DNA of 64,000 nucleotides from the IMG/VR virus record IMGVR_UViG_3300020200_000015, positions 18,961 through 82,960 of that record; one strand, 5' to 3'. Made by a program: the position numbers and the translations under genes. This document shows, piece by piece, positions 17,284 through 34,612 of this stretch. How positions within the stretch are numbered: the first letter of the stretch is position 1; each line of letters starts with the position of its first letter. The stretch comes from a virus. Below the pieces are notes generated by a model. That model searched no databases, was not told where the DNA came from, and saw only the letters and a program-made list of their open reading frames with translations.

Positions 17284-18191
17284 TCAAGCAGTACGAATCT
17301 TCATCAATGTAAGATGAAAAAGTGTGAGCATCTGCCTAGCGTCATCAGCATCAGATGTGACTTTCAAAGCAACTGTTTTCGAACCAGTCTGATTAGACGA
17401 ATCAATATTGTATGACCAAGCTGGGTCATATGCGGTAGCAGTAGCATTGGCTACAGTAGGTTGAATTCCATCTACCATCAGCGCTCCACCAATTTTGGCG
17501 GCACCTGCGACTGAGACAGATCCTTGCACGCGCGAAATTGCCAGATTGCTAGTATCAGACGTTATCAACGTAGGATGAGTAACGTCGATGGTGAAAGTTC
17601 CAACTTCGAACGTGTAAGTATATGTGCGATCATTTCCTGAATCGTTTGTGATTCCTACAACAGCATCGACGGTGATTCTATCGCCATTAGAAATGTTGAC
17701 AGTAACGCCACCGACTTGCAATGCAGTCGTGCTGAGTTCATCAATCTCTTCTGCTGGATGAGATGAAAGACTGTAGAGTAGTGTGCCAGAGATAGATGTA
17801 TTGAGTTGGTTGAGCGTTACAGCATCGCTCATCGCAGTCGCTTGGGCAAGCGACGTAATTCTAATTGAGTTAGCATTGATTGAACCACTCAATACCGCAT
17901 TAGAGATGAGTGGAGCAACATAGTGACCGCTCACTACTCGTGTACTATGCGACTGCAAGATAAGATTGCCTGAGTTAACGCGGGTATCCGCGTACAGGTC
18001 AATCATCGCATTTGAAATCTTGAATACTTCTGAGCCGCTTGACGTTGTAACTTCGACAATAGGGGATGTTTGCCCGGCGCTGAACCCAATTGCTCTGATT
18101 GACGGCTTATCAGAACTCGGTCTAGCGTGAAGTGTGCCGCTCAAAAGCTCAGACACGCCACCAAGATTGATATCGTCGAAGATGTTAATCA

Positions 18192-18195
<4 letters not shown>
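17284..18195 (-). CDS. Putative virion protein of the tail tip/fibre module
   Basis: 303 aa, Ser/Thr/Asn/Val-rich and low in charged residues, as in fibre-type beta proteins. It has a segment [19 protein letters not shown] like the coiled connector segments in tail fibres. The start overlaps the stop of the 2175-aa hub/fibre gene by 4 bases. Probably the distal fibre or a tip-attached protein. No enzyme motif. Confidence 0.5.
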
Positions 18196-24718
<6,523 letters not shown>

Positions 24719-24719
<1 letters not shown>

Positions 24720-26965
24720 TAGCTGCCCAACTTCTCAGTTGCTTCGTATTCGACGCTATGACGGTTGACGAGGTTGCGCTGCTCTCTCGAATCCCTCACA
24801 ACAATGCTCTTATTGATCCCCGCCCATCCAGTCGGATCGACGTCATCAGCGCCAAAGTCGCTCGGTTGGTAAGTGCTAGCGTCCTTGAACTTCTTCTCAT
24901 AGCTGACAGAAGCTTTTCCAGGGTTGGTGCCGATACGCTTAAATACAGTACCGAAACCCACAACTTGAAGCTGAGTAAATTTAGGAGATTCCTCAATGAT
25001 TTCGATCGATTTTGTCTCGATCGCATCAGGCTCTGTGCCGCTACCGCCACCCGACAAGTCGAACACAGCCGTAGCACCCAGTGAAACAACCTGCTTCCAG
25101 TAGCGCGAGCCTTTGACACCGTTCCCATTGGCCAAGTCCTCAGGGGCAATAGCCGGTTGCCATTCACCAACGCCAATGTTGCTGAGGAAGTACCTCACCT
25201 CAGAGTTCGTAGGCAGAATCTCGCCTTGTACGATCGTGTTCGGTACAGGGTTTGTGAGCGATTGCGTGCTCAGATCGGCAGAAAGAAGGGCATCAATCTT
25301 ATCAATCAGATTGATGATTTTGTTTGGTAGCATCGGCTTACCGGCCTGGTCAGGCGCAAACACTTCGCCAGAAATTGAGAGCGAAATGCTTGTGACTGTA
25401 AATTTCATCTGCTGATAGTTAAACTTGTTAGAAATTGACTTCGAGTAGTTGGTGATATTCTCAAGCTGCAAGCCTTCAGCCGCGTAGACTGTATTTTCAG
25501 CGCCAGCCTTATCCATCTTGAAGAGGGAGGCGATGAAATAGTTGGCTTGCGATGAGCTTTCGAGCTGCGTCGCACTCACGCTCACGCTGTACATCGTAGA
25601 TGTAACGCCAGCGACGTTCACCTTATCAACGCTCGAGACGTTGACTGAGTTAACGTACAAGTTCTCATAAGGCGCTTCGTAGTTGATCGAAGTGCCAACC
25701 AAGCCTTTCAGCGTGTTGAGGGCCGATGTGCCTCTAATAGAACCACTGATATTGATCGATCTTGAGACAATGCTTCCAAAGTTATTGATCTGTGCATTAA
25801 ACGTGATGGTAGGAATGCGGTACCACGCCACGCCAAACCGCGTCACTAGAGCCTCATAGCTCTGGTCTTCAATGGTTTTCTTCCAGTTGAACTGGAGATT
25901 GATTGTTGCGCTGTACCGCTTGGTCGTATTAGCGAAATTGCCATCACGAGTAAACTTGCTGATGCTGATATCGGTCAAATCAAGGCTATTGCCGCTGGTG
26001 CTGGTGTAGATGTATGTTGAGGTCGGGAAGGGGTTGAACGTCGCACGGAATGCCTCATAGTCCACATAGTTTGCGAAGAACTTCTTGCCGCTGACTTGCA
26101 GCGACTCGCTCAGATTGGTGGGGTTGTTAGCAGCCAACTTGTCATACTCGACGCTGCTATCGACATTCTCAACCAGATCGAGCGCGATGTTACCAAATGT
26201 CGCTGGCGTTTCGCCGAGCGTGTACGGCTCCTTGGTGTAGTCGTCGTAGGTCTGGAACTCGATCGAATACTTTCTTGCCGCGCTCTGCCCGCGCAATGTA
26301 GGTGCAGAGAAATCAATGCTACGCGGACGAACAATGATAGTTGACGAGTAGTCGCCGCTATCTGATGAAAGTGTCAGGATAAGCGACTGCTTATCGCCAA
26401 CCTCATCAAGCAACTGCTTTTGAAGTTTGTTGATTTCATCACGCGACGAGTGAACGATAGTGCCTTCGATCTTGATCGTCTGCGCACGGATAGTGTTGAT
26501 GCTTTCATCATCACCCTGCGACTTGATCGACTGCGTTACGGTCGGATGTTCGAATCCAGATGTTGACGCGAGGATTAGATCACCGATTTTGACCGGGTAG
26601 TGCGCGTGGATATTCAGTTCTTGCGTCGTGAACTTGATTGTGAACAGGCAAATCGGGTTGCCATTGAATTCAGCAAACGTAATGCTCTTGAATCTGACGT
26701 CAACAAAGTCGTCAGCACCAGTGTACTTCAGCTTACCGCTACCAACGGTGAGCAGGTTCGTTTCAAGTTGCTGCTGAGCTTCAACGTTCTTGTCGATGAA
26801 GCCCTTATGCACAAACCCCTTGATAGTGATTGTGCGCTGCCGCTGCCCAACGCGACTCATCTTGTTGACGATGATATCATCTGAGGACTCTGAGTCCCAC
26901 TCAACCGACTTAACATACTTCAGGTCGAGCGAGTCATCGTCATTGTAGAAAGTTACATTCATCAT
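24719..26965 (-). CDS. Tail protein, distal-tail (Dit)-like, duplicated domain
   Basis: 748 aa between tape measure and hub, the usual place of the Dit protein. The N-terminal 100 residues ([29 protein letters not shown]) are echoed at about 120-240 ([27 protein letters not shown]), suggesting a repeated Dit-like beta-sandwich fold. The long C-terminal region has further beta domains and may be an evolved extension. It would form the ring linking tail tube to hub. Confidence 0.6.
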
Positions 26966-29900
26966 CGACGTCTGAGCCTCACTTCCAACTCCCTGATCGT
27001 CGCGTTCACTCTGTCGTTCAGAGCCGTTGTCGCAGCCTGAACAATCTTACGGATATCAAACTCTTGGAGTGAAGAAGCAGCGCCAGTGCCGGTACCACTC
27101 TGCTGAATTTGAATGTTGATGTTTTGCGGCTGCGCGTTGATATTGACATCGATATTCTTCTCAATGACTTGCTGCTGACCATCTCCAACATTAGTTTTAG
27201 CTTGCTTGATGTTATCAATCAAGTCTTTTATGCCAGAGCTGATTGTAGCATTGAACTCCTTCGCAGTCGGCACGAGGCTGCGAACTACCGCTGCAAGATT
27301 CGTAGCGGCTGTACTGAGGCTATTTTGCAAAGCCTGCCCGGCGTCTACTATCTGCGTAGCTATAGCGGCACCTGTGGCGCTAAGAGCCTGGCTGACACCG
27401 GTAGTCGCCTGCGTTATGTTCGTGGCTACAGAAGCAGATGATGCGGCCAGGTTAGCACCTGTCTGCGTACCTGCATTTGTGAGCTGAGTCGCCGCAGTAG
27501 TGTTCATCTCTCTGATCGCTGTCATAACAACGTTGAGCATCTCTCTGAGAGCGCTAACTTCGTTGTCATCGACAATGCTAGCACTTGTAGCTACTTTCAG
27601 CTGTCCACTGAGTGCTTGAGCCAAACTCGACCAGTTATCAGCTACTGACCCTGTCCCGCCATTTCTTATGGCGGCTAACATATTGTTGGTGCTCTCACTA
27701 AGCCGTGAGCTGCCGATGTCGAATACCTCAGCCCACCTATCGGCTACGCTCGTCAGTGCTATTTCAGCCTGCTGCGCGGCAGTAAGGAATTTATCGGCTG
27801 GCGTTTCGGTATTTTGCTCACGCGCCTGGCTCATTAACATCTGCAATACATTTTCAATCGGGCCGATAGCAGCGCTAGCACCCTCACCATGAGCGCTGAT
27901 AAGAAGCCTGCGAAGCTGCTCGATTTGATCTTGCAACTGTGCACTATTAACAATCGGCTGCGAAATTATCTTCTGCATCTCAATCAAAGCCGCAGATGAT
28001 TCGGCAGTTGCCGTTATTATTTTGACGCTAGCTTCATCATAGATATCAAACAAGCTCTTCCGAAGTTCATCAGTGCCACTTCTTAATGATCCGCCAAGCA
28101 GATTTGAGATCGTTGGTGATGCTGTTCTCATTATTTTTTCAAGAGAAGAAATAAGGCTGCCGTCATCGAGCATTAGGCTCAGTCTGAAATCTCTCCCAAC
28201 ACCCATTAGAAACTCTTCCATCTTAAATTGAAGAGCTGCTAACTCTTCAGTAAATTGTGCAGATATTGCCTTTGAAAGAGATCCAGATAATCCTTCTACA
28301 AGTTGCTTCCTTATTCCATCTGCTACGCCCTTAACTGTTGTGCCGGGCTTAAATCCAACCGTGAAGGCATCTGATACAGAAGATTTGAGAGCTTCAGATA
28401 GATTCTTAAATACTTCATTTTCTACAGCGCTAAACTGCTTGATAATTTGATTAAATCTATTTGAAGCGACAATAACTGAAGATTCATTAAGCTCAACCTT
28501 CATGCCAACAACTTTTTCACCACTTTGTTCGAGCCAAATCTCGAGATCCTTAATCGCATCAGCAGCCTGGCCTTTATCGAATCCAGGTACTTGCTTGAAT
28601 TTTTCAAGGGCTTTTTTACTCGATTCAATCTGCCCTTCAAGATCTTGCAGAGTCTTAATTTGTTCCTGCAACTTCGCTTCAGCTTTAGGTAAAGCTTCAG
28701 CGTAGTTAAACGCACCGACTTCAGCACCTTTGAATAAAGTTTTAATAGCATTACCAGCAGTTCTGAATCTGCTGAAGCTAATCTCTATACCCCTATTTCT
28801 TGCAATCAACTCATCCGCCTTCGTGACGACTTCCTGGAAAGCCGGCTGAAGATCTTGCAGCGCACGCTGCCCAACGTCGCGATTACGAAAGAATAAAGGG
28901 CCGCGTTCGACGTGATACTGAAGGTCAGCATCAGGCCGACCAATGAATTCCTTGAATTCTAGGGATTCAGCGCTTAAATCACTAACCTGTTTACGTAGGT
29001 CGGTAAACCTTTCGCCTAATTCACGAACACTCGTATTCTGGGATTCAGTGAAGTTACTTGCTTGTTTATCAAGAGCCTCAAATACAGCAGTTAACTCTTT
29101 CTCATTTAATTCTCTCTTCATAAGTTTAGTCTGGGCATTCATTAGAATATGCAATGCTTCAGCAGCTTCATTACTGCCATTAGCCATGCTAACCAGAGCT
29201 AATTGGTTAGCATCAGCGGCAATTCTAGCCATGTACGCAGCTTTGCCAAAATCATTCAGAGCAGCGTATACTGGATTGATCGATGTGTAAAGTTTATCAA
29301 AGCCGTTATAAAGATCAACTATTCCGCCACGACCGCTGAATTCTTCTACTTGTCTTAGAAGTGCTATAACGGGATTATTTTCAGCTTGCTGTGCACTAGC
29401 TTGCCTATTCAAGGCATCAAATGCTTTTATATTCCTGTCGCCAAGCATTAGATTCGAAGCCGCCCTCGACACAGGCAAATCGCCTAGCGGCGCTGTATCG
29501 ACGGTTACTTTTACATTCAGTTTATTCTGAGTTATTTTCGCAAGTCTACCAAGCTCATTAGCATACTTAGCAGTTAGCGCAATGGCGTCAGAAGTTTCAC
29601 GCTGGTTTTCAACAAACCTATTATTGAGAACCTTGCCGCCTTCTTGAACCTCTTTGCTTGAAGAGAACAATGCATCATACGCTGCTATGAGACCCCAGAT
29701 AACTAATATAAGACCAGCAGCGCCGATAAGGATCGCTACCCATATAGGGAACGTAACTGCCTGAAATCCCAGAGCCGCTGCCGTTGCGGCAATAAAAGCA
29801 TTTCCGACTGCTGCCAATACACCGACTAAACCAGATAGCATAAGCTTCCAACCGGCTACTACATAGGATAATTGAGTGCCGAGCCAGGCTCTTTGGGCAA

Positions 29901-31998
29901 CTGTCAAGGCGTAAAAAGCCTGTTTTAATCCCGCGACAGCAAACGCAACGGTAATGACGCTCATCGTGAACGCGGCAAGTACCATGCCCATTCTTTCGCC
30001 TAATGAAAGCGAATCATCAGTAACCTTACCCCATATATCAACTGCCCTACTCGCCGTATAGAATGCAGCAGTCAATAACCCCAAACCAACTATCATTGGA
30101 CCCCAATTAACCAGCAACATATTTGCACGAAGCATAATGAAGAATCTTTTAGCATTGCTAGTTATGTTCGCCCACCATGTGGCAACAGCAAGATTCTTAT
30201 GTGCTAAGACAAGTTGATTGAACGCAGCAGCGACTAGCGCTATTGCTAACGTAGCTTTTGCGGCTGCAATGGCTAGATTCCAGAACATATCACCAGCAGT
30301 TGCGCCTTCTGCAAACGCAGTGTTGAGCGATTCACCGGCGCTCGCAGCTAAGTAGATCGCTGATGCAGCGTAGGATATTGCAAAGAGCGATCTCGCTAAT
30401 AGGACAGCTGATGTATTAGTTGTCCAGAGAACTGATGTCAGTGCATTGAATACGGTTACCAGCGAGTTAATATAGCCAGAAACCATTCTAAATCCTACGA
30501 ATGCCAACAAGGCACCAGTAGCGACAGAAGTGATACCTAGAACTATTGCTATAAGCCGTTGACCGAGCGTAGCATTTTCATCGAAAACAGAAGCTAACGA
30601 TTTGAGTCCTGATACGACTAAAGCTAGTGCGGCAGCTATCGCTAGCAGCGATACTCCAATCGAAGCAAATACCATGACGCCTCGCAGCACCATGATAGCA
30701 TATCTAGCAGCAACACTTGTTGCTGCTAATTGCGCAAGCGCATTGCTAGTTTGAGTGACAACAAGCCCATATGTTATGACTACAGCGCTTACTGCGAGCG
30801 TAGCTCCCACTAACCCAATGATCGCTGCAATTGATTTCGAGTTAGCAGCAGCAAACTCGTACATGCTAATAGCAGCCGACTTCAATGTCGGCATCACTGA
30901 TTTGATTGCATCATTCACATTTTGACCTATAACCGCTGAAGTATTGGCCAGTACGTTGCCAAGCTGCTTGAATTGTGAGCTTGTCGTGCTCTCGATTATC
31001 TTAGCTAACTTATCAGTCGTCCCAATAGCTGCATCGGACTCAGCTACGAACTCACGCACGCCAGCTTTCATCTGAATAAGTGTATTGATTGCGCGACCAG
31101 CTCGAATATCGAAAACTTCAATAAACTTACTCTGCCTTTCAATTGAAGTCATGCCGGCAGTTGCACGTTCAACTTCATCTAAGAAAGTAGCAAAGTCAGT
31201 TAGATTTCCTGAAACATCTGTGAATGCGGTGGGATCGAGACCTAACTTATCGATTGCATTTTCAATCTTATTGAATGCGTTCGAGATAGCCGTACCGGCC
31301 AGAGTGCCACGGAAGCCAGCCGTATTCAATGCACCAGCGAAACCGAATACTTCAGCTATCGGCAGACCGAGCGTTGTTGCTGGGCCAACTAAGAACTTCA
31401 GTGAATCGTTAAGGTTATTTAGATCGAGCTGATACTTCTGAACTGCTGCGGATGCAATATCGGTGATTTTTGCAACCTTCTCTGTCGGCGAGAGGAAGTT
31501 TAATTCTTGCGTTTTACCGAATGTATTTAAGAAGCTTCCAAGAAGCTCGGCGGCAACGGTAAACTCGCCCATTGTCGCAATGGCAAGTTTGTATGAACCT
31601 TGAACTGCATCAATTTGTTCTTTGACTGGGACGCCAGCCGTCGCAAGTCTGAACTGTGCCCTAATTATTGTTTCAACATCAGCGCTATAGTCTTGAGAAA
31701 ATTTTATAGCAGCAGCTTTAGCATTTCCTAAAGCAGTCTCAATGCTGCTAGTTATAGTCTCTGTTGCAGTCGCAAGTCGCGCTATAGAATCTTCGACTCG
31801 AGATGCCGACACTGCCATGGCTCCGAGCGCTGCATTTGCAGCAACTCCGATAGCTAGGAGGGATGCGTTAGCAGCCCTAGCTTCTAAGCTTAGGGTAGAC
31901 GCACTACCAGCTAGTCTAACCGTAGCATCAGATATCCTACGCAGGGGAGTTGCAGCATACTCAGCAACTCTGAACGCAACGAGGAAGTTAACTGCCAT
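26962..31998 (-). CDS. Tail tape measure protein
   Basis: 1678 aa. The N-terminal third is helical and Ala-rich with the TP901-type tape-measure pattern (GVPVKEQIDAVQGSYKLAIATM, EVFGFAGALNTAGFRGTLAGTAISNAF). Hydrophobic membrane-like segments lie at about residues 370-790, followed by coiled-coil helices to the end. Position after the chaperone genes and length support the role. At about 1.5 A per residue the tail would be about 250 nm. No peptidase domain was recognised. Confidence 0.9.
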   Translation of the reverse strand: MAVNFLVAFRVAEYAATPLRRISDATVRLAGSASTLSLEARAANASLLAIGVAANAALGAMAVSASRVEDSIARLATATETITSSIETALGNAKAAAIKFSQDYSADVETIIRAQFRLATAGVPVKEQIDAVQGSYKLAIATMGEFTVAAELLGSFLNTFGKTQELNFLSPTEKVAKITDIASAAVQKYQLDLNNLNDSLKFLVGPATTLGLPIAEVFGFAGALNTAGFRGTLAGTAISNAFNKIENAIDKLGLDPTAFTDVSGNLTDFATFLDEVERATAGMTSIERQSKFIEVFDIRAGRAINTLIQMKAGVREFVAESDAAIGTTDKLAKIIESTTSSQFKQLGNVLANTSAVIGQNVNDAIKSVMPTLKSAAISMYEFAAANSKSIAAIIGLVGATLAVSAVVITYGLVVTQTSNALAQLAATSVAARYAIMVLRGVMVFASIGVSLLAIAAALALVVSGLKSLASVFDENATLGQRLIAIVLGITSVATGALLAFVGFRMVSGYINSLVTVFNALTSVLWTTNTSAVLLARSLFAISYAASAIYLAASAGESLNTAFAEGATAGDMFWNLAIAAAKATLAIALVAAAFNQLVLAHKNLAVATWWANITSNAKRFFIMLRANMLLVNWGPMIVGLGLLTAAFYTASRAVDIWGKVTDDSLSLGERMGMVLAAFTMSVITVAFAVAGLKQAFYALTVAQRAWLGTQLSYVVAGWKLMLSGLVGVLAAVGNAFIAATAAALGFQAVTFPIWVAILIGAAGLILVIWGLIAAYDALFSSSKEVQEGGKVLNNRFVENQRETSDAIALTAKYANELGRLAKITQNKLNVKVTVDTAPLGDLPVSRAASNLMLGDRNIKAFDALNRQASAQQAENNPVIALLRQVEEFSGRGGIVDLYNGFDKLYTSINPVYAALNDFGKAAYMARIAADANQLALVSMANGSNEAAEALHILMNAQTKLMKRELNEKELTAVFEALDKQASNFTESQNTSVRELGERFTDLRKQVSDLSAESLEFKEFIGRPDADLQYHVERGPLFFRNRDVGQRALQDLQPAFQEVVTKADELIARNRGIEISFSRFRTAGNAIKTLFKGAEVGAFNYAEALPKAEAKLQEQIKTLQDLEGQIESSKKALEKFKQVPGFDKGQAADAIKDLEIWLEQSGEKVVGMKVELNESSVIVASNRFNQIIKQFSAVENEVFKNLSEALKSSVSDAFTVGFKPGTTVKGVADGIRKQLVEGLSGSLSKAISAQFTEELAALQFKMEEFLMGVGRDFRLSLMLDDGSLISSLEKIMRTASPTISNLLGGSLRSGTDELRKSLFDIYDEASVKIITATAESSAALIEMQKIISQPIVNSAQLQDQIEQLRRLLISAHGEGASAAIGPIENVLQMLMSQAREQNTETPADKFLTAAQQAEIALTSVADRWAEVFDIGSSRLSESTNNMLAAIRNGGTGSVADNWSSLAQALSGQLKVATSASIVDDNEVSALREMLNVVMTAIREMNTTAATQLTNAGTQTGANLAASSASVATNITQATTGVSQALSATGAAIATQIVDAGQALQNSLSTAATNLAAVVRSLVPTAKEFNATISSGIKDLIDNIKQAKTNVGDGQQQVIEKNIDVNINAQPQNINIQIQQSGTGTGAASSLQEFDIRKIVQAATTALNDRVNATIRELEVRLRRR

Positions 31999-32036
31999 GG
32001 GCGGTCTACCCTAGATACAGGGCAGACCGCTTCAAG

Positions 32037-32282
32037 TTACTTATTCTTCCCCTCTTCCAGCTTGCGTTTCTCTTCTTCTAGCTGGTAGAAGGCGATCCAG
32101 AGGTGCAGTTCCTCTGATGGTATATCATCAAGATCAGACAGCCAGCAGTGTTTGTCTGATGCAAGTTGCATCATGACATACAACTCTGGCTCATTCTTCA
32201 GTCTTTTTCTCGCCTCGAAATTGCGAGTTACCGGCCAGTCCGCTATCGCGGAGAATTGCCTGCGCGACCGTGCTAACGGCAC
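32037..32282 (-). CDS. Tail assembly chaperone, frameshift extension (gpT-like)
   Basis: 81-codon open frame shifted relative to the upstream chaperone frame. The useful part is RKRLKNEPELYVMMQL...EELHLWIAFYQLEEEKRK, which looks like the T part of a G/GT chaperone pair. It is most likely made only as a fusion by ribosomal frameshift near 32204-32212. Independent start at the nominal ATG is less likely because the beginning is a shadow of the G frame. The GT fusion chaperones the tape measure encoded next. Confidence 0.75.
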   Translation of the reverse strand: MPLARSRRQFSAIADWPVTRNFEARKRLKNEPELYVMMQLASDKHCWLSDLDDIPSEELHLWIAFYQLEEEKRKLEEGKNK

Positions 32283-32592
32283 CAGCAGTCAACTCTTCTT
32301 CGAGGATGCTGACATCGTCAGGGCCAAACATCAGGCGGCGCTTGTCCTTGTCAGTGGGGTCGATCACGCAGTAAATGACCGCAAGAACTTCCATCTTCTC
32401 GGCATCGAGGTCAATCTGCGTTTCGCCGCCAGCGCCAGTTGTGATATTGGAGCACTTCTTACGAATCTCACGACGCTCAACCATCGACATTGGACGATAG
32501 AGAACGTCGCCGCCCCATTCAGAAACGAAGACAGTACGTGGATCGAGACCCTTCTTACTAAAGATCTCGGACTTTGAGATGAGCTTGCCCAT
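32191..32592 (-). CDS. Tail assembly chaperone (gpG-like)
   Basis: 133 aa in the canonical slot between the major tail protein and the tape measure. It begins MGKLISKSEIF, has the compact helical profile of such chaperones (SMVERREIRKKC, MEVLAVIYCVID) and ends in a Lys/Glu-rich tail at TGA 32191-32193. Its 3-prime end contains AAAAAG, at which ribosomes may shift into the GT frame. Confidence 0.8.
   Translation of the reverse strand: MGKLISKSEIFSKKGLDPRTVFVSEWGGDVLYRPMSMVERREIRKKCSNITTGAGGETQIDLDAEKMEVLAVIYCVIDPTDKDKRRLMFGPDDVSILEEELTAGAVSTVAQAILRDSGLAGNSQFRGEKKTEE
32200..32216 (-). other. Candidate +1 (or -2) ribosomal frameshift site
   Basis: On the minus strand the G frame reads GGC GAG AAA AAG ACT GAA; the GT frame reads GCG AGA AAA AGA CTG AAG. 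Moving from the first to the second needs +1 or -2, not the -1 used by lambda. The five-A run lets a Lys tRNA on AAA slip forward by one base and stay fully paired. Confidence 0.6.
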
Positions 32593-32626
32593 TTCGATTT
32601 GAATACTGACTATTTAAAACTTGAAA

Positions 32627-32662
32627 ACAAAAAATCCCTAGCGTGGCCAAACGCTAGGGATT
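32627..32662 (-). terminator. Rho-independent terminator after the major tail protein gene
   Basis: Stem AATCCCTAGCG / CGCTAGGGATT (32633-32643 with 32652-32662), 8-base loop, then a T run on the minus strand. It lies ten bases after the major tail protein stop and would limit read-through from this highly expressed gene. Confidence 0.85.
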
Positions 32663-32671
32663 CTTCACTTC

Positions 32672-33388
32672 TCAGCTCGTGGCATGGATCTTAAAGAACG
32701 GCACGTTGTTCTCGATCAAGTCCAGCGGGCCACGACCCTGGAAGTCAACCGAGCGCTCAATCAGCGCATCGTAGCCGCCCGTGATTTCGAAGGACGGGAA
32801 CACCACCGTACCCTGGTAGTACGTGTTGACATGCTTCGGGTCAACCTGGAAGCGCAGGACGATGCGCGGCGCGAGGCCGGACAGCGTCTGAACTGCCTGC
32901 TTATACCAGAAATTATCCAGCACCAAGCCTTCCAACGAACCCTCGAAGCCCAGCAAGCCATCCTCGAAGCTTTTCCACGCTTCGCCCATGACTGTTGAGT
33001 CAACGGTGTCGGAGCTGATCGTGGCCGTGAAGTTGCGGTTGTCACCGACGAGATTGGCAATAGTCGTCAACGTCATCGACGTTGCCATAGCGTAGACACC
33101 CGAAAGCACTGACGGGTATTGGCCAAGGTGGATAGCGCCGCCAGCGTAGTTGACGAGGCGCGTCTGCGTGTTGATGTCAACACCGTTAGAGTCGTTCGCA
33201 AGCGCTGGAGTACCCTGGTTCAGACCAGTCGTGAACTGGATGAGCGTGTTCTCGCGATCGTATCGCCAGTTACGCGAACCATCAGCAACTTGGAAGACTC
33301 TGCCGCTAGGAACCATTTCGACGCCAGAGATCAAAGTCTCGGTCGTCGAGACTCTGATCGAGGCGTTTTTGCCGTGAATGCCTGCCAT
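32672..33388 (-). CDS. Major tail (tube) protein
   Basis: 238 aa, directly upstream of the chaperone pair and followed by its own strong terminator. Beta-rich, starts MAGIHGKNASIRVSTTET, has a central helix (GEAWKSFEDGLLGFEG) and strands such as IVLRFQVDP and GTVVFPSFEITGGYD, the tube-protein pattern. GGAG lies 8 bases before the ATG. It polymerises to form the tail tube. Confidence 0.85.
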   Translation of the reverse strand: MAGIHGKNASIRVSTTETLISGVEMVPSGRVFQVADGSRNWRYDRENTLIQFTTGLNQGTPALANDSNGVDINTQTRLVNYAGGAIHLGQYPSVLSGVYAMATSMTLTTIANLVGDNRNFTATISSDTVDSTVMGEAWKSFEDGLLGFEGSLEGLVLDNFWYKQAVQTLSGLAPRIVLRFQVDPKHVNTYYQGTVVFPSFEITGGYDALIERSVDFQGRGPLDLIENNVPFFKIHATS

Positions 33389-33404
33389 CTTAGTTCTCCT
33401 GACT

Positions 33405-33429
33405 GATTGCAGCTTTCATGGCTGCAATC
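33405..33429 (-). other. Hairpin in the leader of the major tail protein mRNA
   Basis: Perfect 9-bp stem (GATTGCAGC / GCTGCAATC, 33405-33413 with 33421-33429) and 7-base loop, ending just before the ribosome site of the major tail protein. No T run follows, so an mRNA-stabilising leader hairpin is likelier than a terminator. Confidence 0.6.
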
Positions 33430-33465
33430 GTGATCGTTTTGTGGTTACAGTGAGATATACAACTT

Positions 33466-34002
33466 TCAGTCCGCGTAGGCGTCAGAGATCATACGACGGA
33501 TCGCAGGCTGTGTGCCTGAGATGAGATCCATCGATTCACTCTCAGTGAGCAGCACCGAGCCACTCGTGGCTGGGAGGCCAACGTTATACTCTTCGAGAAA
33601 GAAGGTATGGAAATGGCCGCTGAGCAGTACGAAAATGCCTGAAGGTCCAGCGCCAGTCGTAGCGCCGCGCATGACAGTGACCAGATCGGCAAGAACGCCT
33701 GATGCAGTTGTGGATGCCGAAGAAATGTCAGGACCAGTAACCGTCGTCAGGTAGTTACTGGTAGCTGAAAGAAGGTTAGTGATCGCAGTGTCGAGGTTAT
33801 TCGACGCCGACGTCATGTTATTGATGAACGTCGAAAGCGACTTAACGGTGTCGAAGTCGTAGTCTTGCTGCTCAACAGCTGACACGAGCTTCGTGCGAAC
33901 TCCGCCTTGGCCTGTCAACAGCTCATCGTAGATGGCAATGAAAGAGCCGAGGTCTTTGAAGGTAGTGATGAAACCTTCAGGTCCGTTGGGGTTGCGTGGC
34001 AT
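33466..34002 (-). CDS. Putative virion protein of the neck/tail module
   Basis: 178 aa, Ser/Thr-rich, with a central helical heptad region (VKSLSTFINNMTSASNNLDTAITNLLSATSNYL) and a beta-rich C-terminal part. It lies between the tail terminator-like gene and the major tail protein. I do not recognise a family; structural role inferred from position. Confidence 0.5.
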   Translation of the reverse strand: MPRNPNGPEGFITTFKDLGSFIAIYDELLTGQGGVRTKLVSAVEQQDYDFDTVKSLSTFINNMTSASNNLDTAITNLLSATSNYLTTVTGPDISSASTTASGVLADLVTVMRGATTGAGPSGIFVLLSGHFHTFFLEEYNVGLPATSGSVLLTESESMDLISGTQPAIRRMISDAYAD

Positions 34003-34042
34003 TTAATCCTCAGTTTCTACTACACAGCTTTATACACCGCAT

Positions 34043-34612
34043 CTAGGAATCAGTTAGATTGACTCGTCCCATATTTTCGAGCAATGTGGCAGTGACATCT
34101 TTGAAAGCGGTCATTTCAATAGGTGTGATAGAAAGATACTTGCGATTTCCTTGATCTTTCGTATTCTCAGAACCAAAGAACTCAGAATTGCCGATGTCAA
34201 TTTGCATCGTACCAACGTTGGCGTAGTACGCACCGCTCACTGCCGCGTAGTCGTAGAGTGGCACTCCGATGCCTGAGGTGGCTGTGTTAACAGCCGAACG
34301 CAACGACTGCCGCATACTGGCAGTCATGTTCACCAGATCGGTGTACGATCGGCAACACAACTCGACATGAATAAGAATCTCTCGATCGTAGAGAATATTG
34401 CCTTGGCTAAACGGCTTGTCGCCATCACGAACCAAGACAACGCCAGCAAACGGCAGCGGTCTAGTGATTTGCTGATTGCCGAGTGTTCCAGGCGCAGGGG
34501 CTTTATCCCAGTCGAAGTCAGTGCTGACTACCTTAGAATCATTGAGGCCCGATACCGCCACTCCAAGGTAGCGGGTCATGCTCTTGCAAGCGTAGTCAGT
34601 GACTCTATCCAT
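34043..34612 (-). CDS. Putative tail terminator/completion protein
   Basis: 189 aa. Layout resembles minor tail proteins that cap the tube: N-terminal helix, then VVLVRDGDKPFSQGNILYDREILIHVELCCRS, a helix with MTASMRQSLRSA and C-terminal strands. Position one gene before the tail tube gene and directly after the gp10-like gene fits. Start overlaps the previous stop by 1 base. Confidence 0.5.
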   Translation of the reverse strand: MDRVTDYACKSMTRYLGVAVSGLNDSKVVSTDFDWDKAPAPGTLGNQQITRPLPFAGVVLVRDGDKPFSQGNILYDREILIHVELCCRSYTDLVNMTASMRQSLRSAVNTATSGIGVPLYDYAAVSGAYYANVGTMQIDIGNSEFFGSENTKDQGNRKYLSITPIEMTAFKDVTATLLENMGRVNLTDS

